Part shown: piece after piece, positions 1 through 4,924 of the stretch
Layout of the letters: every line of letters begins with the position of its first letter
Position numbering within the stretch: the stretch's first letter is position 1
Assembly (NCBI GenBank): GCA_021300075.1
Contig: JAJTIB010000172.1
Span: forward strand, 1 to 6,181
Direction: 5' to 3'
DNA: 6,181 nt
From: Rickettsiales bacterium
GTDB taxonomy: Bacteria; Pseudomonadota; Alphaproteobacteria; Rickettsiales; UBA3002
Made by a program: the position numbers and the translations under genes
The notes under the pieces: model-generated
The model's input: only the letters and a program-made list of their open reading frames with translations
Told to the model about the DNA's origin: nothing
The model's database searches: none

Positions 1-1128
1 CTCATGCAGCATGGGGCGGCGCTGGCGCTTCATGATAATCCGCCGCCAGCGGGCAGCGCACCGCATTATTCGCGCCGTCTGACGCTTGAGGCCGCGCATA
101 TATCAAGCATCACCGCGCCTTATGATCTGGTACGCACCATGCGCGCCTCAGTACTGGTGCTGGGGCCGCTGCTCGCACGCGAGGGCAAGGCAAAAGTTTC
201 ACTCCCCGGCGGCTGTGCGATTGGTACGCGGCCAATCGATCTGCATCTGATGGCGATGGAGGCGCTTGGCGCACGCATCACGCTGGAAGAAGGCTATGTA
301 CTGGCCGAAGCCCCCGCAGGCGGGCTGAAAGGCGGAGACATTCATTTTGAAAAAGTCTCGGTCGGGGCGACGGAAAACGCACTCATGGCGGCCTGCCTTG
401 CCAGCGGCACAACCTGTATCAGGAATGCCGCGCGCGAGCCGGAGATTGGCGACCTCGCCGCCCTGCTTACTGCCATGGGCGCGCGGATTGAGGGTGCGGG
501 CACAGACACACTCACCATCCACGGTGTGACCTCGCTTGCCGGGGCACAGCACCGGATCATTGCCGACCGGATCGAAACCGGTAGTTATCTGGCGGCACTC
601 GCCATGACCGGCGGGGAACTGGATCTCTACGAAGCACGGCTCGATACAATCGGCGCCATCACCTGGGCGATGGCCAAAGTCGGGGTAGTGGCCGAACAAA
701 AGGAGGGCTTCGTGCGTGTCTCAAGGCGCAGCGGCCGCCTTACGCCGCTTGATATCACTACCGACCCCTATCCCGGTTTTCCCACCGACATGCAGGCACA
801 GATGATGACCATTCTCACCCAGGCCGAGGGAGATTCCGCCATCAGCGAAACGATTTTCGAAAACCGCTTCATGCATGTACCCGAACTCGCCCGCATGGGC
901 GCAAATATCACCGTCAGCGGTCATACCGCGACCGTCCATGGCCCGACCCCACTCAAAGGCGCGCCGGTGATGGCCACTGACCTCAGGGCTTCCGTATCAC
1001 TGGTCATTGCCGCACTCGGGGCAGAGGGGGAAACCACCATCAGCCGCATTTATCACCTTGATCGGGGCTATGAGCGTCTCGAAGAAAAGCTCGCCCATTG
1101 CGGGGCGCTGATTCAAAGAATCAGGTGA
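1..1128 (+). CDS. murA: UDP-N-acetylglucosamine 1-carboxyvinyltransferase, 5'-truncated by window edge
   Basis: MurA transfers the enolpyruvyl group of PEP to UDP-GlcNAc in the cytoplasm, the first committed step of peptidoglycan synthesis. Seen: 375 codons of an EPSP-synthase-like inside-out alpha/beta barrel. The catalytic-loop cysteine lies in SLPGGCAIG (Cys codon 214-216, equivalent to E. coli Cys115). The catalytic aspartate lies in FPTDMQAQ (codon 787-789, equivalent to Asp305). Family blocks APYDLVRTMRAS, NAAREPEI, DRIETG, ENRFMHVPEL and ATDLRASVSL are also present, with a typical C-terminus. About 43 N-terminal residues, including the PEP-binding Lys22/Asn23 region, should lie upstream. 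The ATG at 4-6 is therefore an internal codon and not the start. Because the loop residue is Cys rather than Asp, this MurA is predicted to be fosfomycin-sensitive (family knowledge). hisG follows after about 39 nt on the same strand, so co-transcription is likely. Confidence 0.97.
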   Translation, partial: LMQHGAALALHDNPPPAGSAPHYSRRLTLEAAHISSITAPYDLVRTMRASVLVLGPLLAREGKAKVSLPGGCAIGTRPIDLHLMAMEALGARITLEEGYVLAEAPAGGLKGGDIHFEKVSVGATENALMAACLASGTTCIRNAAREPEIGDLAALLTAMGARIEGAGTDTLTIHGVTSLAGAQHRIIADRIETGSYLAALAMTGGELDLYEARLDTIGAITWAMAKVGVVAEQKEGFVRVSRRSGRLTPLDITTDPYPGFPTDMQAQMMTILTQAEGDSAISETIFENRFMHVPELARMGANITVSGHTATVHGPTPLKGAPVMATDLRASVSLVIAALGAEGETTISRIYHLDRGYERLEEKLAHCGALIQRIR

Positions 1129-1167
1129 TTCTTGCGCTTGCCGAAGACGGATGTCATAAAGTTGCCA

Positions 1168-1827
1168 ATGACCCTCGCTTTTACTACGCCCACGCTGTTT
1201 GCCGTTCCCAAAGGCCGCATCTTTGAGGAACTGATTCCGCTTCTGCAAAAAATTGGCATCGCGCCGGAGCAGCGGTTCTTTGACAGCGACGACCGGGCAC
1301 TCAGATTTACCAGTAATATCCATAATCTCAGCTTCATCCGCGTGCGTTCGTTTGATGTTGCCACTTTCGTCGCACATGGGGCGGCAACACTTGGTGTCTG
1401 CGGCTCAGACGTGCTAGAGGAATTTGCTTACCCCGAGCTTTATGCCCCACTTGATCTGGGTATTGGCCGCTGCCGGCTGAGCGTGGCGGAGCCAGTGCAG
1501 CTTGCCGTGAAAGACGACCCCGCTCGCTGGAGTCATGTGCGGATTGCAACAAAATATCCGCAGCTGACGGCAAAATATTTTGCCGCGCGCGGCGTACAGG
1601 CGGAATGCATCACCTTAAGCGGCGCCATGGAGCTGGCCCCTGCCGTAGGACTTTCGGACCGGATTGTTGATCTCGTTGCCAGCGGTGCAACGCTCAAAGC
1701 CAACGGGCTGGCCGAAGTGGAAAAAATCATGGATGTATCTTCGCGGCTCATTGTGCACCGCACCAGTTATAAAACCCGAACGGGTGAAATTGCCTCACTG
1801 ATTGACGCCTTCCGGGGAGCACTCTGA
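1168..1827 (+). CDS. hisG: ATP phosphoribosyltransferase, short form (catalytic subunit)
   Basis: HisG condenses ATP with PRPP to give phosphoribosyl-ATP, the first and flux-controlling step of histidine synthesis. The predicted protein is 219 aa. Family blocks are FAVPKGRIFEEL (residues 11-22), IRVRSFDVATFV (58-69), LGIGRCRLSVAEP (97-109) and the PRPP-binding loop DLVASGATLKANG (168-180). At this length it lacks the C-terminal ACT-like regulatory domain of E. coli HisG (about 299 aa). In known organisms such short forms need the HisRS-like partner HisZ, which is not in the window. I chose ATG 1168 because it places the family's N-terminal beta strand (TLFAVPKGRI) about nine residues in. An in-frame TTG at 1132 would add 12 residues with no family similarity that I recognise. 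No good Shine-Dalgarno precedes either codon, so the exact start is the weak point. The stop overlaps the hisD start by one base. Confidence 0.95.
   Translation: MTLAFTTPTLFAVPKGRIFEELIPLLQKIGIAPEQRFFDSDDRALRFTSNIHNLSFIRVRSFDVATFVAHGAATLGVCGSDVLEEFAYPELYAPLDLGIGRCRLSVAEPVQLAVKDDPARWSHVRIATKYPQLTAKYFAARGVQAECITLSGAMELAPAVGLSDRIVDLVASGATLKANGLAEVEKIMDVSSRLIVHRTSYKTRTGEIASLIDAFRGAL
1814..1819 (+). promoter_or_regulatory. Shine-Dalgarno of hisD
   Basis: GGGGAG lies 7 nt before the hisD ATG (1827), inside the last codons of hisG. It fixes the hisD start and, with the TGATG stop/start overlap, suggests translational coupling of hisD to hisG. Confidence 0.7.
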
Positions 1828-3107
1828 TGGTCACGAAATTACAAGACACCGATCTCGCCGGTCTTGATGCCGCTCTCGCCCGCCGCAATACCCAGAGCGA
1901 AGAAGTGGCGACTGTTGTGCGCGAGATTCTGGTGGCGGTGAAGGCGCGAGGTGACAAGGCACTTATCGAATATACCAACCGTTTTGACGATGTGGCACTG
2001 ACGCCTGAAACCCTTAAATTCAGCGCCCAAGAAATCGCTCAAGCCGAGCGCAAACTTGCACCTGAGCTGCGAGCGGCACTCGAACGCGCCGCTCACCGCA
2101 TTCGCCGTTACCACGAGAAACAGCGGCCCGAAGATCAGCGTTATACGGATGAGAGCGGGGTCACCCTCGGCTGGCAATATAAGCCCCTTACCTCAGTTGG
2201 TCTCTATGTACCGGGCGGCAAGGCGAGTTATCCTTCAAGCGTGCTGATGAATGCCGTGCCCGCCAAAGTCGCAGGCGTTGATCGCATCGTCATGGTTGTA
2301 CCGACCCCAAAAGGCGAGGTAAACCCAGCCGTGCTGGTGGCAGCGAGCATTGCAGGAGTGAATGAAATCTACCGCGTCGGTGGCGCGCAGGCCATTGGTG
2401 CACTGGCGTATGGGACGGCCACAATTGCGGCGGTCGATAAAATCGTCGGCCCAGGAAATGCTTATGTCGCCGATGCCAAACGTCAGGTTTTTGGAACGGT
2501 GGGCATCGACACCATCGCCGGTCCATCGGAAATCCTGGTGGTTGCGGATGCGAAAAATGAACCAGGCTGGATCGCCGCCGACTTACTCTCGCAAGCCGAG
2601 CATGACGAGGCGGCGCAGGCTATTCTCATCACGAATGATGCAAGGTTTGCAGCCGCCGTCGAACGCGAAATTGATCTGCTTTTGCCGCTGTTGCACAAGA
2701 AAGAAATCGCCGCCGCATCCTGGCAGAAACATGGGATCATCCTCACCGTTAATCACTGGTCAGAGGCGCTTTCCCTTATTGAACGAATTGCGCCCGAGCA
2801 TCTTGAACTGGCCATTGACGAGCCAGAAAAACTCGCCGCCAAAGTGCGCGCGGCGGGCGCGATATTTCTGGGTCGTCATACACCTGAGGCGATTGGCGAT
2901 TACATCGCAGGACCCTCCCATGTGCTCCCGACTTCCCGCGCTGCGCGCTTTTCCTCGGGTCTGTCGATTTTTGATTTTCTGACCCGGACCAGTATCATTG
3001 GCTGCACGCCCGAAGCCGCGCGCGAGCTGGCGCCTGCCGCTGCTCTCCTTGCCGATGCTGAAGGTCTTCCCGCCCACGCCTTGTCGCTGCGCTTACGCAC
3101 CAAGTAG
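1827..3107 (+). CDS. hisD: Histidinol dehydrogenase
   Basis: HisD is a zinc-dependent, NAD-linked cytoplasmic enzyme that oxidises L-histidinol through histidinal to L-histidine, the last two steps of the pathway. At 426 aa it is near the usual length (434 in E. coli). All expected active-site residues are visible. The zinc ligands are Gln256 and His259 (LLSQAEHDEA), Asp358 (EAIGDYIAGPSHVLPT) and His417 (EGLPAHALSL). The catalytic pair Glu324-His325 lies in IAPEHLEL. The Rossmann-like core carries VGLYVPGGKASYPSSVLMNA and DKIVGPGNAYVADAK. It starts at ATG 1827, overlapping the hisG stop (TGATG), with a good Shine-Dalgarno. The TAG stop is also the first triplet of a heptamer-repeat array that fills the spacer before the next gene. 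Confidence 0.98.
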   Translation: MVTKLQDTDLAGLDAALARRNTQSEEVATVVREILVAVKARGDKALIEYTNRFDDVALTPETLKFSAQEIAQAERKLAPELRAALERAAHRIRRYHEKQRPEDQRYTDESGVTLGWQYKPLTSVGLYVPGGKASYPSSVLMNAVPAKVAGVDRIVMVVPTPKGEVNPAVLVAASIAGVNEIYRVGGAQAIGALAYGTATIAAVDKIVGPGNAYVADAKRQVFGTVGIDTIAGPSEILVVADAKNEPGWIAADLLSQAEHDEAAQAILITNDARFAAAVEREIDLLLPLLHKKEIAAASWQKHGIILTVNHWSEALSLIERIAPEHLELAIDEPEKLAAKVRAAGAIFLGRHTPEAIGDYIAGPSHVLPTSRAARFSSGLSIFDFLTRTSIIGCTPEAARELAPAAALLADAEGLPAHALSLRLRTK

Positions 3108-3214
3108 GTTGTAGGTTATAGGTTGTAGTTAGATGAATGATACAGATTCCGGGTTCCAGGAAATAGCTGTTTAATGCAACATCCTATAACCTAAAACCTA
3201 TAACCCATAACCTA
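3105..3214 (+). repeat. Inverted arrays of TAGGTTR heptamers forming a long hairpin between hisD and UPF0262
   Basis: The left arm (3105-3125) is three consecutive heptamers, TAGGTTG, TAGGTTA and TAGGTTG, followed by a degenerate fourth; the first begins on the hisD stop codon. The right arm (3187-3214) holds four degenerate copies of the complement: TAACCTA, AAACCTA, TAACCCA, TAACCTA. Pairing 3105-3124 with 3195-3214 gives 20 positions: 18 Watson-Crick pairs, one G-T(U) wobble (3111/3208) and one mismatch (3113/3206). The 70-nt loop contains a smaller dyad (ACAG 3142-3145 with CTGT 3167-3170, and TTCC 3147-3150 with GGAA 3159-3162). The right arm ends four bases before the UPF0262 ATG. There is no T-run after the stem, so it is not a textbook terminator. 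It could be a small palindromic repeat element, an mRNA-stabilising stem, or a structure affecting translation of the next gene. The structure is certain; its role is unknown. Confidence 0.75.
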
Positions 3215-3217
3215 ACC

Positions 3218-3688
3218 ATGCCACGCATTACCAAAGTCACGCTCGATGATGCCAGCATCCTCCGCCGCACACCGGAGGTGGAGCATGAACGACGCGTGGC
3301 GATGGCGGATCTGATCGAGGGCAATCAATTTTCCCTGAGCGACGCGCTGGCGCGCAATCTCGCAGGCCCGTATGAACTTTTCATCAGCGTGCGGGATAAC
3401 CGTCTGACCCTGCGCCTTACCAACGAAGACGCGCGCGGCCATGACCTCATTCTTCCGCTCACCCCGTTCCGCCGCCTTATCAAAGATTATTTTTTCATCT
3501 GTGAGAGTTATTACGAAGCCATCAAACATGCCGGCGCCGATAAAATCCAGACCCTCGACATGGCGCGGCGCAGCGTCCATAATGAGGGGTCGGAGCAGTT
3601 GCAATCCCTTCTGGGAGACTCGGCGGTAATGGATTTTGACACAGCAAGACGGCTATTTACCCTCATTTGTGTGCTGCATATCCGCTGA
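3218..3688 (+). CDS. UPF0262 family protein, function unknown
   Basis: A 156-aa soluble protein with no signal peptide, membrane segment or recognisable catalytic motif. It matches what I recall of the alphaproteobacterial UPF0262 family: N-terminal KVTLDDASI (residues 6-14), EHERRVAMADLIE (22-34), central LTPFRRLIKDYFFICESYYEAI (81-102), and the highly conserved end MARRSVHNEGSEQL...DFDTARRLFTLICVLH (115-154). The family has no assigned biochemical role that I know of. In many alphaproteobacteria it sits directly after hisD and before a low-molecular-weight phosphatase gene and infA, as here except that the phosphatase gene is absent. ATG 3218 abuts the heptamer repeat and there is no Shine-Dalgarno, so translation may be weak, leaderless or structure-dependent. 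No alternative upstream start fits the family's N-terminus. Confidence 0.9.
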   Translation: MPRITKVTLDDASILRRTPEVEHERRVAMADLIEGNQFSLSDALARNLAGPYELFISVRDNRLTLRLTNEDARGHDLILPLTPFRRLIKDYFFICESYYEAIKHAGADKIQTLDMARRSVHNEGSEQLQSLLGDSAVMDFDTARRLFTLICVLHIR

Positions 3689-3699
3689 CTGCCGTAAGG

Positions 3700-3756
3700 T
3701 TTTAGCTTTGTGCGGCGCCAGAGAAGAACGGAGCCACTCGCTCGGTAGGGCTAAAA
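3700..3756 (+). repeat. Weak inverted repeat in the UPF0262-infA spacer
   Basis: TTTTAGC (3700-3706) and GCTAAAA (3750-3756) are perfect 7-bp inverted repeats separated by 43 nt. An 8-bp direct repeat CTCATGGC follows at 3758-3765 and 3772-3779. The spacer (3689-3830) otherwise holds no gene. No T-tract follows, so termination is unproven, and short matches like these can arise by chance. Confidence 0.3.
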
Positions 3757-3792
3757 ACTCATGGCTTCAGGCTCATGGCACTAAGCTCACTC

Positions 3793-3820
3793 TTGCATCC
3801 TCTTTCCATCCTGCTATAAG
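3793..3820 (+). promoter_or_regulatory. Probable sigma70-type promoter for infA
   Basis: A -35-like TTGCAT (3793-3798) and a -10-like TATAAG (3815-3820) are separated by 16 nt. Transcription would start near 3826-3828, only about 3-5 nt before the infA ATG. Both boxes are close to the vegetative consensus and lie in an otherwise featureless spacer. This is inferred from sequence alone. Confidence 0.5.
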
Positions 3821-3830
3821 CCCGAACATT

Positions 3831-4049
3831 ATGGCAAAAGAAGAATTGCTCGAATTCAAAGGTGTTGTCACCGAGGTGTTGCCCAACACCATGTTCAAGG
3901 TCACGCTTGAAAATGGGCATGTGGTACTGGCGCATGCGTCCGGATCGATGCGTAAAAACCGCATCCGCGTACTTGCCGGAGACAAAGTCACGGTCGAGAT
4001 GACGCCGTACGACCTCTCCAAAGGCCGGATTAAATTCCGCGAGAAGTAG
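3831..4049 (+). CDS. infA: Translation initiation factor IF-1
   Basis: IF-1 is a single OB-fold protein that binds the A site of the 30S ribosomal subunit and works with IF-2 and IF-3 in choosing the start codon. The 72-aa length and sequence are classic: MAKEELLEFKGVVTEVLPN (1-19), FKVTLENGHVVLAHASGSMRKNRIRV (22-47), GDKVTVEMTPYDLSKGRIKFR (50-70). The reading frame stays open upstream to 3636, but that extension has no family similarity and the protein clearly starts at MAKEE. No Shine-Dalgarno precedes ATG 3831 (upstream bases are CCCGAACATT). With the nearby -10 box this suggests a leaderless or very short-leader mRNA. In many alphaproteobacteria maf follows infA; here the next gene is on the opposite strand. 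Confidence 0.98.
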   Translation: MAKEELLEFKGVVTEVLPNTMFKVTLENGHVVLAHASGSMRKNRIRVLAGDKVTVEMTPYDLSKGRIKFREK

Positions 4050-4052
4050 TAT

Positions 4053-4141
4053 TTCATTGCTTCCGGCTCGCGCTCCTGCGCTCGCCATGAAGCGTGCTCA
4101 GGGCTGGCTCGGGCTACTGCCCTCGTTCATTGCTTCCGGCT
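4053..4141. repeat. 16-bp direct repeat and dyads in the convergent infA/HIT spacer
   Basis: TTCATTGCTTCCGGCT occurs exactly at 4053-4068 and again at 4126-4141, giving a 73-bp period. The second copy overlaps the HIT stop codon. Between them ATGAAGC (4087-4093) is complementary to parts of both copies (TTCAT and GCTTC), so two alternative stems are possible. A second dyad AGGGC/GCCCT (4100-4104, 4119-4123) sits inside the right-hand one. As the spacer of two convergent genes it should hold terminators, but no stem with a T-tract is present on either strand. It may instead be an interspersed repeat or a Rho-dependent end. Confidence 0.5.
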
Positions 4142-4496
4142 ATGGAGGAAGAAGCGGGCCCATCGGCTTTCCCGCGAGCAGATGCACATGAAAATGGGGA
4201 ACGGACTGACCTGCGCCTGCACCGCTATTGGTAATCAGACGGTAGCTCGCACCGATGCCTAATTGCTGCACAACTTTTTGCACCGCCACAAAAAACGCGC
4301 CCACTTTCTCAGCGCCCACTGCTTCAACAAAATCCGACAATGTCGTCACCGCGAATTTGGGAATCACCAGTACATGCACCGGAGCACTTGGCGCAATATC
4401 GTGAAAAGCGAGGACAGTGTCGTCCTCATAGACTTTCTTGCAGGGAATTTCGCCACGCAGGATTTTGGCGAACACGTTACTATTGTCGTAAGCCAT
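4140..4496 (-). CDS. HIT-family purine nucleotide hydrolase (Hint/PKCI-like)
   Basis: HIT (histidine triad) proteins of the Hint branch hydrolyse AMP-linked phosphoramidates and acyl-AMPs in the cytoplasm. The 118-aa protein shows the typical N-terminus DNSNVFAKILRGEIPCKKVYEDD, the central VHVLVIPK, and the signature SVPHFHVHLLAGKPMG. Its histidines are His101, His103 and His105; by family analogy the middle one is the nucleophile. The length is normal for bacterial Hint proteins. I chose ATG 4496 over the in-frame GTG one codon earlier (4499) because it overlaps the hisE stop as TGATG, the same junction type as hisG-hisD. The native substrate is not known from sequence. Tight linkage to hisE suggests co-translation with histidine genes. 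Confidence 0.93.
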   Translation of the reverse strand: MAYDNSNVFAKILRGEIPCKKVYEDDTVLAFHDIAPSAPVHVLVIPKFAVTTLSDFVEAVGAEKVGAFFVAVQKVVQQLGIGASYRLITNSGAGAGQSVPHFHVHLLAGKPMGPLLPP

Positions 4497-4813
4497 CACC
4501 AGACCCGCTTCTTCTTTTCTTCAATGCCGCTCACTCCCTCGCGTCGCTCGAGTTCGGCGGTGATTTCGGCAGGGATTATCCCCATGGCCGCCCAGAGCAG
4601 CATCAGGTGGAAGACCAAATCCGCACTTTCGCGCAAAGTCGCCGCTCGGTCGGCCTGGGCAGCGGCAATGGCCACTTCTACCCCCTCTTCTCCCACTTTC
4701 TTCGCTAGTTTTGCTGCACCCTTTGCAAGCATTTTAGCGACGTAAGATATTTCCGGATCGGCGGTTTTGCGCGCCTCAATCACAGCGAATAATTTTTCCA
4801 GAGCGTCTTGCAT
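4496..4813 (-). CDS. hisE: Phosphoribosyl-ATP pyrophosphohydrolase
   Basis: HisE removes pyrophosphate from phosphoribosyl-ATP to give phosphoribosyl-AMP, step 2 of histidine synthesis. The 105-aa protein is an all-alpha, MazG-like NTP pyrophosphatase. SYVAKMLAKGAAKLAKKVGEEGVEVAIAA spans residues 23-51, with metal-binding acidic residues Glu42, Glu43 and Glu46. ESADLVFHLMLLW (62-74) supplies Glu62 and Asp65. REGVSGIEEK ends the conserved part. It is a stand-alone HisE without a HisI domain, so PR-AMP cyclohydrolase must be encoded elsewhere. ATG 4813 is the only plausible start: an in-frame TGA lies about 27 nt upstream. The best Shine-Dalgarno candidate, GGAATGAG, is moderate. It is separated from hisF by 111 nt, so it may have its own regulatory input. 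Confidence 0.96.
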   Translation of the reverse strand: MQDALEKLFAVIEARKTADPEISYVAKMLAKGAAKLAKKVGEEGVEVAIAAAQADRAATLRESADLVFHLMLLWAAMGIIPAEITAELERREGVSGIEEKKKRVW

Positions 4814-4860
4814 AGGCTCATTCCAATTTATTTTCTTTCACTGAATCATGCGACACGTGG

Positions 4861-4871
4861 CCCTCCCTCCT
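4861..4871 (-). promoter_or_regulatory. Unassigned strong Shine-Dalgarno-like sequence upstream of hisE
   Basis: On the minus strand the sequence reads AGGAGGGAGGG, the best anti-SD match I see in the window. It is about 47 nt upstream of the hisE ATG, too far to serve it. It sits 9 nt before a GTG (4856-4854) that opens a 12-codon frame (VSHDSVKENKLE) whose TGA ends at 4818, 4 nt before hisE. It could drive a coupled leader peptide, or be a purine-rich accident. Confidence 0.3.
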
Positions 4872-4888
4872 GAAGTTAAGGATCACCC

Positions 4889-4910
4889 GTCATTGTCTGC
4901 AGATCATGAC
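4889..4910. promoter_or_regulatory. 22-bp palindrome, operator-like, in the hisF-hisE spacer
   Basis: The form is GTCAT-nn-TCTGCAGA-nn-ATGAC, centred at 4899/4900: 9 of 11 positions in each half are symmetric. Size and symmetry fit a homodimeric regulator site. It lies about 76 nt upstream of the hisE start and 15 nt past the hisF stop. There is no T-run to make it an intrinsic terminator. An 8-bp palindrome AATCGATT (4914-4921) sits beside it. I do not recognise the regulator. Confidence 0.4.
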
Positions 4911-4924
4911 TCCAATCGATTATT

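Noticed and set aside
4..6. ATG at 4-6 as the murA start
   Set aside because: MurA needs about 43 more N-terminal residues, including the PEP-binding Lys, and the frame is open to the window edge, so the gene is simply cut off.
199..699. A 166-codon antisense frame inside murA
   Set aside because: It overlaps conserved MurA motifs, shows no domain pattern, and is expected by chance in GC-rich coding DNA.
1132..1167. TTG 1132 as the hisG start, adding 12 residues
   Set aside because: The extra residues do not resemble HisG N-termini and have no ribosome binding site; ATG 1168 fits the family better.
2362..2982. A 206-codon frame inside hisD on the same strand
   Set aside because: It is a shifted frame of the well-conserved hisD, with Arg/Ser/Pro-rich composition typical of a shadow frame.
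3105..3217. Heptamer arrays as a CRISPR array or telomere-like repeat
   Set aside because: The units are 7 bp without spacers, and the resemblance to telomere heptamers is superficial: only a few degenerate units in opposite orientations.
3636..3830. A longer infA product starting at 3636
   Set aside because: The upstream frame overlaps the end of the UPF0262 gene and encodes no known similarity; IF-1 is a 72-aa family starting MAKEE.
3689..3830. Remnant of the low-molecular-weight phosphatase gene, or a tRNA, between UPF0262 and infA
   Set aside because: I found no CxGNxCRS-type P-loop fragment in any frame that I could read, and no cloverleaf pattern.
4050..4139. Bidirectional intrinsic terminator between infA and HIT
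   Set aside because: Short stems exist (for example GGGC-TACT-GCCC at 4111-4122), but none is followed by a T-run on either strand.
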